From Leptolyngbya sp. KIOST-1 (GTDB lineage: Bacteria; Cyanobacteriota; Cyanobacteriia; Phormidesmidales; Phormidesmidaceae), in contig NZ_JQFA01000002.1 in NCBI RefSeq assembly GCF_000763385.1, positions 1,178,001 to 1,242,000 on the forward strand: a DNA stretch of 64,000 nucleotides. The letters are read 5' to 3'. Below the pieces are notes generated by a model. The model was not told the origin of the DNA, did no database searches, and saw only the letters and a program-made list of their open reading frames with translations. Shown piece by piece: positions 20,737-29,159 of the stretch. Numbering within the stretch: position 1 is the stretch's first letter; each line of letters starts with the position of its first letter. Position numbers and translations under genes: made by a program.

Positions 20737-21349
20737 TCAGGAGGAGAGTAGCCGAATTAGGTAGTCATTATCCCATCCTGCTTGCAAGCGTTTAGCCTTG
20801 ATACCCCCTTTGGCAAAAGCGTCCTGACGCAGCAGATTGAGGGCGATGTGACGGACGACGGCCAGATTAGCGGGGGCGTGGTCTTTACGAATTCGAGAGG
20901 CATCTTCGTGGAAGGCGACATCGAGCACCCAGTGGAGCTGGTTTTCAATACCCCAGTGGCTGCGCACCCCTTGGGCAAAGCGTTGGACATCGCCGTCAAA
21001 ACTAACGAGATAGTAGCGCTGCTCAATGGTCGGGGGTTGACCGAGGATACGGCGTTCAGCCTCCACGAGGCCAACGCGTTTTAAGCCAACCCAGCGCTCA
21101 GCGTTGATGAGGTGCTCGACCCCATCGAGCAACCAGTGGCGGCGGATGTCGATGCGCCCGTGCCCAGGGGTGATGGTCTGATGAAACTCGTGGGAGATGT
21201 CCTTAAAGTCCTGCTGCCGCGCCCAGGTAAACACCTGCTCGACATCCTCGTGAATGTTGCCCTGATTGCCTTTAAGGCTCAAGATGTAGTCGCCACCGCC
21301 TTCGATAATCTGGTGAGCAATGGCGGTTTGAGTGCCCATGGCATCAATG
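20737..21349 (-). pseudogene. ISAs1-family transposase, C-terminal fragment
   Basis: About 204 residues. It retains the second catalytic Asp region (GAIDAMGTQTAIAHQII), the DYILSLKGNQ motif and the catalytic Glu region (VRSHWGIENQLHWVLDVAFHEDASR), all ISAs1/IS4-like DDE signatures. The N-terminal half, which carries the first catalytic Asp, is gone at the junction at 21349/21350. The stop lies within the terminal inverted repeat. Confidence 0.9.
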
Positions 21350-22011
21350 GCCCCATTGTCCAGGCCATCCAGCCGGGGATAGAGCGAGAGCTAGCCTTTC
21401 AGCAGATGGCGATCGCCCAGGCCGAGGCCGGGGATCTAGCCGCTGCGGTAGCCCTGGCGCAGGCCAGCGGCAGCCGCCGCAATACCGCCCTGGTGGAAAT
21501 TACCCGGTACCACCTGGCCAACCAGCAGCCCGACCAGGCCTGGGCGCTGGTGCAGGCTGAGCAGGTGCAGGGCATTTTTGCCGAGGTGGCCCTGGGCTAT
21601 CTGGAGGCGGGGCAGCCCGACCAGGCCTGGCAGATTGTGCAGGCGAATGGTTTAGAGGGCTTTGATTCTGAGCTGGCTATCGCCCAAGCCAGGGCAGGGC
21701 AGGCCGACCAGGCGATCGCGGCCCAGCCCGTTGAGTGGCTGCGGCCCGCGATCGCGCGTGAATTTGCCCAGCAGCGGCAGCTCGACCTGGCCTTGCAGGT
21801 GGCCGAGTCCATCGGCGACCAAACCTACCGGGCCCAGGCCTTCATTGCGATCGCCCAGAGCTATGGCCCCCCAGCCGCTGCCCGGCGAGGGGGGGTGCGG
21901 GGGGCGATCGCTACCCTGACCGACGCGGCCCGAGGCTGGTTTGGCGACTCAAACCGCGAGACAGCCACCGCCGCCCTCGACCAGGCCCTGGAGCTGACCC
22001 AATCCCTCTAA
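21112..22011 (+). pseudogene. Fusion frame: antisense transposase plus solenoid C-terminus
   Basis: An open frame of 299 codons runs from ATG 21112, antisense to the transposase, straight into the copied solenoid sequence in its native frame, to the native stop. The last about 220 residues equal the C-terminus of the protein at 13560-15260. The first about 79 residues are an antisense reading and have no expected function. There is no signal peptide, so any product would stay in the cytosol. It is most likely not a real gene. Confidence 0.6.
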
Positions 22012-22108
22012 CCCGTTCTCCCATCCAAGACAAAAGCCCCGCTGGATTGCTCTAGCGGGGCCTTAGGTAATTTCCAGGGTTGTCACCCAGAAATGGCCTT
22101 AATCGCTT
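21350..22108 (+). repeat. Second copy of the 759-bp exact direct repeat, inside the insertion sequence
   Basis: Identical to 14599-15357 and in the same orientation. The left junction reads ATCAATGG|CCCCATTG, the right junction CGCTT|TGAAAATG. A few bases at each edge could belong to either side (microhomology). The copy also carries the hairpin terminator. Confidence 0.93.
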
Positions 22109-22152
22109 TGAAAATGCTCGATTAACGGCGATAGGGGCTGGGCAGAACACAT
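22108..22152 (-). pseudogene. ISAs1-family transposase, N-terminal 15 codons
   Basis: From ATG 22152, with GGAAG 6 bases upstream, the frame encodes MCSAQPLSPLIEHFQ, the usual LIEHF start of ISAs1-type transposases. It then enters the host insert and stops at a TAA at 22101-22099. This shows that the true start region and end of the element are intact and only the middle was exchanged. Confidence 0.78.
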
Positions 22153-22259
22153 AACTCACTTCCTAGAAATGAGTCTTAATATTCTCATCTCGAGTATGCG
22201 TTTGCCCTATCCCCAGGGCCGCACTATAGGTAAGGAAACAGAGTGAGCTTAGAGATGTC

Positions 22260-23120
22260 ATGGCGACAGCGGTCAGCCCACAGCACGGTTTCTTGACCAC
22301 CAACGGCGTCCGCCTGCACTACGTCAGCCAGGGCCAGGGGCCGCTGATCGTGTTTCTGCATGGCTTTCCAGAATTCTGGTACTCCTGGCGGCACCAGCTC
22401 AACGCCTTCGCCGACCGCTATACCTGCGTTGCCCTCGACCTGCGCGGCTACAACGACAGCGACAAACCCGACGGCGTTGAGGCCTACCGCCTGGATGTCC
22501 TGGTTGAAGATGTCCGGGGGTCAATGGATGCCCTGGGCTACGATCGCATGGTGCTGGTGGGCCACGACTGGGGCGGCGCGATCGCCTGGGCCTTTGCCTA
22601 CGCCTACCCCAAACGACTCCAGTCGCTGATCACCCTGAACATTCCCCACCCAGCCAAATTTGCCGAGGGGTTGCGTACCCCCCAGCAACTGCTCAAAAGC
22701 TCCTATATTGGCCTCTTTCAGCTGCCGCTGCTGCCCGAACTGCTGCTGCAAGCGGGCGACTACTGGCTAATTGAGCAGGCCCTGCGGGGGATGGCGATCG
22801 ACAAGACCGTCTTTAGCGATGCCGACCTGCATGCCTACAAAACCGCCGCCGCCAAACCCGGTGCCCTCACCGCTATGCTCAACTACTACCGGGCGGCTGT
22901 GCTCAGCGGCCAGTTGCAACAGTCCTGGGGCGTACTCGACGTCCCCACCCTGATGATCTGGGGCGAAGACGATGCCGCCCTGGGCAAAGAACTCAGCTTC
23001 GGCACCGACGCCTACGTCCGCGATCTGCAGCTGCACTACATTCCCCATTGCAGCCACTGGGTGCAGCAAGAACGCCCCCAGCAGGTCAACGCCCTGATGC
23101 GCGACTTTTTGACCCACTAA
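22260..23120 (+). CDS. Alpha/beta hydrolase, epoxide-hydrolase-like
   Basis: 286 residues. Visible are the oxyanion motif HGFPEFWYSWRHQ, the nucleophile elbow VGHDWGGAIAW (Asp nucleophile), an acid in LMIWGEDDAAL and the catalytic His in PHCSHWVQQERP. An Asp nucleophile and the HGFPE motif fit soluble epoxide hydrolases or haloacid dehalogenases rather than esterases. No signal peptide. The insertion sequence ends 41 bases upstream and may have displaced its promoter. The DUF3253 gene follows after 2 bases, so the two form an operon. Confidence 0.85.
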   Translation: MATAVSPQHGFLTTNGVRLHYVSQGQGPLIVFLHGFPEFWYSWRHQLNAFADRYTCVALDLRGYNDSDKPDGVEAYRLDVLVEDVRGSMDALGYDRMVLVGHDWGGAIAWAFAYAYPKRLQSLITLNIPHPAKFAEGLRTPQQLLKSSYIGLFQLPLLPELLLQAGDYWLIEQALRGMAIDKTVFSDADLHAYKTAAAKPGALTAMLNYYRAAVLSGQLQQSWGVLDVPTLMIWGEDDAALGKELSFGTDAYVRDLQLHYIPHCSHWVQQERPQQVNALMRDFLTH

Positions 23121-23122
23121 CC

Positions 23123-23380
23123 ATGACCCTGGCGGCGGAGCACATCCGGGCGACCCTGCTGGACCTGATCGCCCAGCGTGGCCCCGACAAAACCATCTGC
23201 CCCTCCGAGGTCGCCCGTGCCCTGCGCGCCAACGACTGGCGCAGCCTGATGCCCGCAGTTCGGGAAGTTGGGCAGGCCCTGGCAGAGGAGGGGCGCGTCG
23301 TTGTGACTCAGCGGGGGCAAATCGTTGACCCCCAAACCGCCAGAGGCCCAGTGCGCTACGGCCAGCCCAAAAAGTGCTAA
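23123..23380 (+). CDS. DUF3253 domain protein
   Basis: 85 residues from ATG 23123, two bases after the hydrolase stop, so translationally linked. The sequence has the DUF3253 hallmarks ICPSEVARAL, DWRSLMPAVREVG and the QRGQIVDPQTARGPVRY ending, a winged-helix-like fold. The molecular function is unknown; the family often sits next to metabolic enzymes. Confidence 0.8.
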   Translation: MTLAAEHIRATLLDLIAQRGPDKTICPSEVARALRANDWRSLMPAVREVGQALAEEGRVVVTQRGQIVDPQTARGPVRYGQPKKC

Positions 23381-23702
23381 GCCCTCCCACCAACGACCAC
23401 CACTACAGATTCTCTTACCTCTTATAGCGATGGCCCTTGCGCTGGGGACATGGCCCCCTGCTACAGTCAAAAACTTGAGCATTGCTGAATTGAGTAATGA
23501 ATCTGTAAACTTAACAGCCTTTCATCGCCCCCTTAAATCCCCCAATTCTGGGGGACTTTGAGATTTCGACTCCCCCCAGAATTGGGGGGCATATCATACT
23601 TGCATTCAGCAACGCCCTAAAATCTAACTTACGTTACCTGGCTGACCCGGATCGTCCCCTGGGCATCCTAAACTTGCCCCCTCCCCCGGAGTGCCGCTTA
23701 CC
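23381..23702. other. 322-bp intergenic region
   Basis: Separates the hydrolase operon from the glycosyltransferases. It contains the inverted-repeat element at 23539-23588. No open frame looks coding. Confidence 0.4.
23539..23588. repeat. Inverted repeat with self-complementary arms
   Basis: CCCCCAATTCTGGGGG (23539-23554) and CCCCCAGAATTGGGGG (23573-23588) are inverted copies separated by 18 bases. Each arm can also fold on itself. It matches the style of interspersed repeats seen in filamentous cyanobacteria. Confidence 0.7.
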
Positions 23703-24893
23703 ATGCGCGTGCTTGTCCTCAGCCATACCTATATCGTTGACCTCAACCGCGAAAAGCTGCGCGCCCTGGCTCAGCTCTCCCCCAATCTTGAGGTAGTGGT
23801 GGGGGTGCCCCGCCGCTGGCAACCCGGTGGAGTGCAAAATCGGCTGATTGTATCAGAGCCGCTTCAGGAGGGGAACTTTCGGGTGCAGCCCCTCGGCAAC
23901 CTGAGCCAGAACAACCAGGGCTTGCTCACCTTTGGCCCCGACCTGGTGCAATTGCTGCGCCAGTTCCGGCCCCAGATCATCCAGGTGGAGCAGGGATCCA
24001 GGGCGCTGGCCTACGCCCAGACCATCACCCTCAATCGTTGGCTGGGGCTGGGGGCCAAAAATGTCTTTTTCACCTGGTGGAATTTGCCCTACCGCCTCAA
24101 GTTTCCCATCTCTGCTCTGGAGGCCTACAACCTGCGCCACACCCACGGGCTGGTGGTGGGCAACCAGGATGGGGCCGATATTTTGCGCCAGCGGGGCTAC
24201 TGTGCCCCCTACCGGGTCATGCCCCAGCTTGGGGTGGACGAAACCCTGTTTCGGCCCCAGCCCCAGCCGGAGTTGGCGGCATCCCTCGATATGCCCAGCG
24301 AGGCCTTTGTGGTGGGCTACTGCGGTCGCTTTGTCGAAGAAAAAGGGCTGCTCACCCTCTGCAACGCCCTGGCCACTCTGGGCGATCTGCCCCAGCGCTG
24401 GGTGTGGCTGCTGGTAGGCCGAGGCGAGCTGCGCGATCGCATCCAAACCAGGGCTGAGGCGGCGGGCATCGGCGATCGCCTGCGCTGGGTCACCGGCATT
24501 CCCCACGACCAGGTGCCCCACTACATCAACCTCATGCACACCCTGGTGCTACCCTCTGAAACCACCGACCAGTTCAAAACCCTCACCGCCACCGGCTGGA
24601 AAGAACAATTCGGCCACGTGCTGATCGAAGCAATGGCCTGCGCCGTCCCCGTCATCGGCTCCGACTCCGGCGAAATTCCCAACGTCATCGCCCAGGCCGG
24701 CCTGGTGTTCCCCGAAGGCAACGTCCCCGCCCTCGCCGAGCACCTACGCCTGCTGATGGAAAACCCCGACCGCCGACAGGCGATCGCCGAGAGCGGCTAC
24801 CACCGCGCCATGAGCTACTACACCAACCGAGCGCTGGCGAAGCAGCTGCTGGAGTTTTATGGCGAGATCGGTGTGGGAGAGGTGAGGAGGTGA
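23703..24893 (+). CDS. Glycosyltransferase family 4 (GT-B fold)
   Basis: 396 residues from ATG 23703 (MRVLVLSHTYIVDLNREK). The C-terminal nucleotide-sugar domain shows VVGYCGRFVEEKGLL, LLVGRGELRD, the HTLVLPSE segment and the E-x7-E motif (GHVLIEAMACAVPVIGSDSGEIPNV) of GT4. No membrane segments. Followed after a repeat-filled 106-base spacer by a second GT4 gene on the same strand, suggesting joint work on a surface polysaccharide or glycolipid; the sugar and acceptor are unknown. Confidence 0.87.
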   Translation: MRVLVLSHTYIVDLNREKLRALAQLSPNLEVVVGVPRRWQPGGVQNRLIVSEPLQEGNFRVQPLGNLSQNNQGLLTFGPDLVQLLRQFRPQIIQVEQGSRALAYAQTITLNRWLGLGAKNVFFTWWNLPYRLKFPISALEAYNLRHTHGLVVGNQDGADILRQRGYCAPYRVMPQLGVDETLFRPQPQPELAASLDMPSEAFVVGYCGRFVEEKGLLTLCNALATLGDLPQRWVWLLVGRGELRDRIQTRAEAAGIGDRLRWVTGIPHDQVPHYINLMHTLVLPSETTDQFKTLTATGWKEQFGHVLIEAMACAVPVIGSDSGEIPNVIAQAGLVFPEGNVPALAEHLRLLMENPDRRQAIAESGYHRAMSYYTNRALAKQLLEFYGEIGVGEVRR

Positions 24894-24940
24894 GGAGGTG
24901 AGGAAGTGAGGAGGTGAGGCCATTTAACTCCCCTTCACCC

Positions 24941-24988
24941 ATCCCCCCATCCCCCCATCCCCCCATCCCCCCATCCCCCCATCCCCTC
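24941..24988. repeat. 8-bp tandem repeat (ATCCCCCC), five copies plus a partial
   Basis: Five perfect ATCCCCCC units at 24941-24980 followed by ATCCCCTC. It fills the spacer just before the second glycosyltransferase start at 25000. A GAGGTGAG repeat precedes it at about 24881-24920. Confidence 0.9.
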
Positions 24989-24999
24989 ACCCCTCCCCC

Positions 25000-26223
25000 A
25001 TGCGCGTCCTCCAAATCATCCCCTCCATCTCCCTCATCTACGGCGGCCCCAGCCAGATGGTGCGGGGGTTTGCCCATGGTCTGGCGGCGGCGGGAGCCGA
25101 GGTCACCATCCTCACTACCAATGCCAACGGCGACGCCGGGCAGCCGCCGCTGGCGGTTCCCCTCGGGGTGCCCGTGGCAGAAGACAACTACACGGTGCGC
25201 TATTTCCCCTGCTCGCCCTGGCGGCGGTATAAATTTTCGGTGGGGTTGTTGAGCTGGCTGTATCGGCACGGCCACGAGTACGATCTGGCCCACATTCACG
25301 CGCTGTTTTCGCCGCTGAGTACGGCAGCGGCGACCGTGGCCCGGTGGCAGGGCTTGCCCTACGTGCTGCGGCCCCTGGGCACCCTCGACCCGGCTGACTT
25401 GCAGAAAAAAAAGCGACTCAAGCAGATCTACGGTCGCCTGCTGGAAGCGCCCAATCTGGCCGGGGCGGCGGCGCTGCACTTTACCAGCCCGATTGAAGCG
25501 GAGGTGTCCCATCGGTTTGGAACGCAGCCGCCGTCCTGGGTGATTCCCCTGGGGGTAACACCGCCCCCGGCGCTATCCGACGAGGAGCGCCAGAGGATAC
25601 TGGCGCAGTTGGGCATTCCTCTCCGACGTCCCTTGGTGCTCTACCTCTCCCGCCTGGATCCCAAGAAGGGGCTGGACCTGCTGCTGCCGGCCCTGGAGCG
25701 GGTCATGGCCCAGGGGATAGACTTTCACCTGGTGTTGGCGGGCGGCAATCCCCAGGACCCCGACTATGAGGCTGCGGTCGGCGATCGCATTCGGGCCTCT
25801 CCCCTGGGCGATCGCACCTCGCTGACCGGCTTTGTCACCGGCCCCACCAAAGCCGCCCTGCTGCAAACCGCCGACCTGTTTGTGCTGCCCTCCTACTACG
25901 AGAACTTTGGCATTGCCGTGGCGGAGGCGATGGCCGCAGGGGTCCCCGTCGTGGTGTCGAAGGGGGTTTACCTCTGGCCCGACATCGTTGCTAGCGGCAG
26001 CGGCTGGGTGTGCGACCTGAGCGTCGAGAGTGTGGCTCAATCCCTGGCGGAAGCCTTGCAAACTTCTGCCCAGCGACAGCTGCGGGGGCAGCAGGCCCAG
26101 GTATATGCTCAAACTAGTTATGACTGGGACGCGATCGCTCACCGGACCCTGGCCGCCTACGGGACCGTGCTTTCTCAGCCGCCAGCCAGCTCGATTCCCC
26201 CTGGGGAGTCCATGGCTGGATAG
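25000..26223 (+). CDS. Glycosyltransferase family 4 (GT-B fold)
   Basis: 407 residues from ATG 25000 (MRVLQIIPSISLIYGGPSQMVRG), the standard GT4 start with a Gly-rich loop. The acceptor half has HIHALFSPLSTAAA. The donor half has VLYLSRLDPKKGLDLLL, LVLAGGNPQDPDY and the E-x7-E motif (YENFGIAVAEAMAAGVPVVVSKG). The 5' end lies 12 bases beyond an 8-bp tandem repeat, so there is no normal Shine-Dalgarno and translation could depend on repeat length. It probably acts with the preceding GT4 in exopolysaccharide or glycolipid synthesis. Confidence 0.88.
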   Translation: MRVLQIIPSISLIYGGPSQMVRGFAHGLAAAGAEVTILTTNANGDAGQPPLAVPLGVPVAEDNYTVRYFPCSPWRRYKFSVGLLSWLYRHGHEYDLAHIHALFSPLSTAAATVARWQGLPYVLRPLGTLDPADLQKKKRLKQIYGRLLEAPNLAGAAALHFTSPIEAEVSHRFGTQPPSWVIPLGVTPPPALSDEERQRILAQLGIPLRRPLVLYLSRLDPKKGLDLLLPALERVMAQGIDFHLVLAGGNPQDPDYEAAVGDRIRASPLGDRTSLTGFVTGPTKAALLQTADLFVLPSYYENFGIAVAEAMAAGVPVVVSKGVYLWPDIVASGSGWVCDLSVESVAQSLAEALQTSAQRQLRGQQAQVYAQTSYDWDAIAHRTLAAYGTVLSQPPASSIPPGESMAG

Positions 26224-26380
26224 TGTCATAAACCACACTTTCAGGGGATCAGGAAAAAGGGTATAAAGAGACCTATAAAGGAACGTTAAGAAACCGATTA
26301 AGTTTTTCACCCCTTGGTGGAAAATTTAAACCTAGAGCGAGATCTTCCCCCAGCCACCCAGCGTTACAGGTCAACCTCCC

Positions 26381-26623
26381 ATGCTTCAGGATGCCAAAGC
26401 GATTCGGTACTACCAGCGGATCACCGACGCCTTCGTCGACCAGTGGAATCGAGGCTATCGCACCAGCGATCTGCGCCTCTACCTTGAAGGGTACCTGGCC
26501 GCCCTTCGCCACTCCGACGCCCTCGAACCCTACTGGATTCACCGCCTCGAAGAAGACACCATTCGCTATCTCAACGATCCGTCCAACTTCGCCATTCCCC
26601 AGGCCGAACCCGAAATTTATTGA
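26381..26623 (+). CDS. Small conserved cyanobacterial protein
   Basis: 80 residues, all-helical and rich in Tyr, Arg and Leu (AIRYYQRITDAFVDQWNRGYR, YLEGYLAALRHSDALEPYWIHRLEEDTIRYL). It resembles a short cyanobacteria-specific family of unknown function (possibly the one called DUF6761, from memory). A terminator directly follows, so it is its own transcription unit. Confidence 0.7.
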   Translation: MLQDAKAIRYYQRITDAFVDQWNRGYRTSDLRLYLEGYLAALRHSDALEPYWIHRLEEDTIRYLNDPSNFAIPQAEPEIY

Positions 26624-26632
26624 CGATCGATG

Positions 26633-26659
26633 CCGCTGCCTAGATTCAGCGGTTTTTTT
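26633..26659 (+). terminator. Rho-independent terminator
   Basis: CCGCTG pairs with CAGCGG over an 8-base loop and seven T follow. It lies 10 bases after the stop of the 80-residue protein. Confidence 0.9.
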
Positions 26660-26767
26660 GTGCGGCAGTGACCTGGGCCTATCGCCGAGGCGGGGCCAGG
26701 GCGGCAAGGCTCATAATCTAGAGTTCACCGGGTATACTCGTGCCATAGGGTATAGGCTCGACAGCTC

Positions 26768-27244
26768 ATGCAGTACCTGGCCAAGGTCCAAAAAAAGGCA
26801 TTTCTGGGCGGTGCAGAACTCTTGCTGCTGGCCGAACAGACCTCTGAATCGACGTGGGTACCCCTGTCGACCGAACGCATTGTGGAAACGACGCGCCTGC
26901 TGGCTTTTCAGGAGGGCAACCTGGTGCTGGTCGAACTGGATAACCTCAACCAGATTGTGACTGTGCAAGATGCCACCCCCTGGGTGCTGGACCTGGTAGA
27001 GCACTACCTGACCTACGGTGTTACCCCCGAAGCCCTGGAGCAGGAAATTGAGCGGGCCGAACGATGGCGGCAATCCCTCACCCTCAAAAGCCAGGAAGTC
27101 GATCGCCGCGCCCTCGAAACCGCCGCCCGCCGCGACGAAATCCAAGAACTGGAACGCAGCCTCAAACAGGAACGCGAAGAACTCGAAACCCGCTGGCAGG
27201 CCCTGGAGCAGCTGAAGGCTGACGACAGAGCGGGGGAGGAGTGA
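26768..27244 (+). CDS. Conserved cyanobacterial protein with C-terminal coiled coil
   Basis: 158 residues. The first about 85 residues form an alpha/beta part (AELLLLAEQTSESTWVPL, GNLVLVELDNLNQI). From about residue 90 to the end there is a charged heptad region (EALEQEIERAERWRQSL to RSLKQEREELETRWQALEQL) typical of a coiled coil. No enzymatic motif. The role is unknown. Confidence 0.65.
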   Translation: MQYLAKVQKKAFLGGAELLLLAEQTSESTWVPLSTERIVETTRLLAFQEGNLVLVELDNLNQIVTVQDATPWVLDLVEHYLTYGVTPEALEQEIERAERWRQSLTLKSQEVDRRALETAARRDEIQELERSLKQEREELETRWQALEQLKADDRAGEE

Positions 27245-27470
27245 GGGGTGAGTGGATGCGTGGGTGAGTGGGTGAGTAGATGCGTGGATGAGTCCGTCCC
27301 TGCATATCTCTTAAACAGGCGTTGCGAACGTAATCCCCTAGGGATGCAGAAATCTTCTACACGTCTCACCCATCCACCCGCCTACCCACCGACCCATCCA
27401 CCCGTCTACCCATCCACCTACCTCCCCCATCTCCCCCCTCCGCCCCTTGCCTCTGCCCCAACATCCTGAT
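27245..27470. repeat. Degenerate GTGAGTGG / CCCATCCACC tracts
   Basis: Bases 27245-27295 are GTGAGTGGATGCG-like repeats. Bases 27360-27440 are degenerate (C)CCATCCAC(C) units on the same strand, that is, the complement. The two tracts could pair as an imperfect long hairpin in the glgA leader. Confidence 0.7.
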
Positions 27471-27514
27471 TGAATAGGGGCATTAAAATGAACTTTTATG
27501 AACGGGGAGACGCC

Positions 27515-28990
27515 ATGTACATCGTGCAGATTGCCTCGGAATGTGCCCCTGTCATCAAGGCTGGGGGGCTGGGGGATGTGGTCTACGGCCTGAGCCGCGA
27601 GTTGGAAAACCGGGGGCACTGCGTCGAGATCGTCTTGCCCAAGTACGACTGCATGCGCTACGACCACATCTGGGGTCTGCACGATGCCTACCGTGACCTG
27701 GTAGTGCCCTGGTTTGGCACCGATATTCGCTGCGATGTGTTCTGCGGCTGGGTACACGGGCGGCTGTGCTTCTTTATTGAGCCCAAGTCCTGGGAGATGT
27801 TTTTCCATCGGGGCTGCTACTACGGCTGCGGTGACGACCCAATGCGGTTTGCCTTCTTTAGCAAAGCGGCGATGGAGTTTTTGCTGCGCAGCAACAAGCG
27901 CCCCGACGTGATCCACTGCCACGACTGGCAGACGGGGCTGATTCCGGCCATGCTGTTTGAGATCTACAAATACAACGGCATGGAGTTTCAGCGCACGCTG
28001 TATACCATCCACAACTTCAAGCACCAGGGCTTTGGCGGCACCGAGATTTTGCAGGCTACCGGCCTCAACCGACCGGAGTACTACTTCCAGTACGATCGCC
28101 TGCGTGACAATTTCAACCCCTTTTCGATCAACTTTATGAAGGGGGGGATCACCTACGCCAACCACGTCAACACGGTATCGCCTTACCACGCCATTGAGGC
28201 CCAGCACGGCAACGAGGGCTTTGGCCTGGGCCACACGCTGCACGTCAACCAGCACAAGTTTTCGGGCATTCTCAACGGTATCGACTACGAGGTGTGGAAC
28301 CCGGAGTGCGATCGCTACATTCCGCACCACTACAGCCTCACCACCTTTGAGGACAAGGCGCTGAATAAGAAAGAACTGCGCGATCGCCTGCTGCTGCGCC
28401 AGAGCGACAAGCCCGTAGTCGCCTTCATCGGCCGGTTGGACGATCAAAAAGGGGTGCACCTGGTCCACCACGCCATCTACTACGCCCTGGCGCGGGGGGC
28501 GCAGTTTGTGCTGCTGGGCTCGGCCACCGAAAAGGGCATCAACGACTGGTTCTGGCACGAAAAGATCTTCCTCAACGACAACCCCGACGTGCACCTGGAG
28601 CTGAGCTTTAATGAGGAGTTGGCCCATCTGATCTATGCCGGAGCCGATATGATTGTGGTGCCGAGCAACTTTGAGCCCTGCGGTCTGACCCAGATGATTG
28701 GCCTCAAATACGGCACGGTGCCGATTGTGCGGGGCGTCGGCGGCCTGGTCAACACGGTGTTTGACTGGGATTACGACACTCTGCACGACCCAGAGGAGCG
28801 CAATGGCTTTGTCTTCTTCCAGAGCGACAATGTGGCCCTGGAGTCGGCTATGAACCGCGCCTTTGACGTTTGGGAGCAGGCTCCCGAGGTGTTCAAGCAG
28901 ATTGCCCAGCAGGGAATGCAGTACGACTTCTCCTGGAACCATCCGGGACAGGCCTACATCGATTTGTATGAGTACATACGCCACAAGTAG
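27515..28990 (+). CDS. glgA: Glycogen (starch) synthase, GT5
   Basis: Transfers glucose from ADP-glucose to the growing alpha-1,4-glucan. The product has 491 residues from ATG 27515 (MYIVQIASECAPVIKAGGLGDVV), which places the KxGGL ADP-glucose motif in its normal position; an ATG at 27488 is possible. Further GT5 motifs are VIHCHDWQTGL, YTIHNFKHQG, VNTVSPYH, AFIGRLDDQKGVHLV and the E-x7-E-like SNFEPCGLTQMIGLKYGTVPIVRGVGGLVNTV. It resembles the second cyanobacterial isoform (GlgA2 type). glgC, glgP and pgm lie elsewhere in this window but not in one operon. Confidence 0.95.
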   Translation: MYIVQIASECAPVIKAGGLGDVVYGLSRELENRGHCVEIVLPKYDCMRYDHIWGLHDAYRDLVVPWFGTDIRCDVFCGWVHGRLCFFIEPKSWEMFFHRGCYYGCGDDPMRFAFFSKAAMEFLLRSNKRPDVIHCHDWQTGLIPAMLFEIYKYNGMEFQRTLYTIHNFKHQGFGGTEILQATGLNRPEYYFQYDRLRDNFNPFSINFMKGGITYANHVNTVSPYHAIEAQHGNEGFGLGHTLHVNQHKFSGILNGIDYEVWNPECDRYIPHHYSLTTFEDKALNKKELRDRLLLRQSDKPVVAFIGRLDDQKGVHLVHHAIYYALARGAQFVLLGSATEKGINDWFWHEKIFLNDNPDVHLELSFNEELAHLIYAGADMIVVPSNFEPCGLTQMIGLKYGTVPIVRGVGGLVNTVFDWDYDTLHDPEERNGFVFFQSDNVALESAMNRAFDVWEQAPEVFKQIAQQGMQYDFSWNHPGQAYIDLYEYIRHK

Positions 28991-29159
28991 CGTACGCTAC
29001 CTGTATTGCTCTGTTGGGGTGGTTAGCTGCTGTCGGTAGTGACGCTGACCGACGGTGGTTTTTGTCCCCGCCCTGCCCCACCGCTGGGATCGCCACCACC
29101 AAAATGGGCACGATGGGAAAGGTCGACCAGCCTCTGCCCTCCCGCTGCTGATTGTTTCT

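Larger units (their letters stand above)
20712..22218. mobile_element. Chimeric ISAs1-type insertion sequence with a host-DNA insert
   Basis: The ends are terminal inverted repeats at 20712-20738 and 22192-22218, 24 of 27 bases matching, including 18 in a row (TAGGGCAAACGCATACTC). Inside, on the minus strand, are the first 15 codons of a transposase (22152-22108) and its last about 200 codons (21349-20737). The middle, about 500 bases judged from family length, is missing and is replaced by an exact 759-bp copy of chromosomal DNA (21350-22108). No matching target-site duplication was found in the flanks. The element ends 41 bases before the hydrolase gene. It cannot make its own full transposase. 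Confidence 0.88.

Noticed and set aside
20712..22218. Target-site duplication around the insertion sequence
   Set aside because: The 8-10 bases on both sides do not match (for example CCTGGT before, CCGCACTATA after).
27338..28984. A 548-codon open frame antisense to glgA
   Set aside because: It mirrors glgA codons in a GC-rich gene; it has no domain, and glgA is unquestionable.
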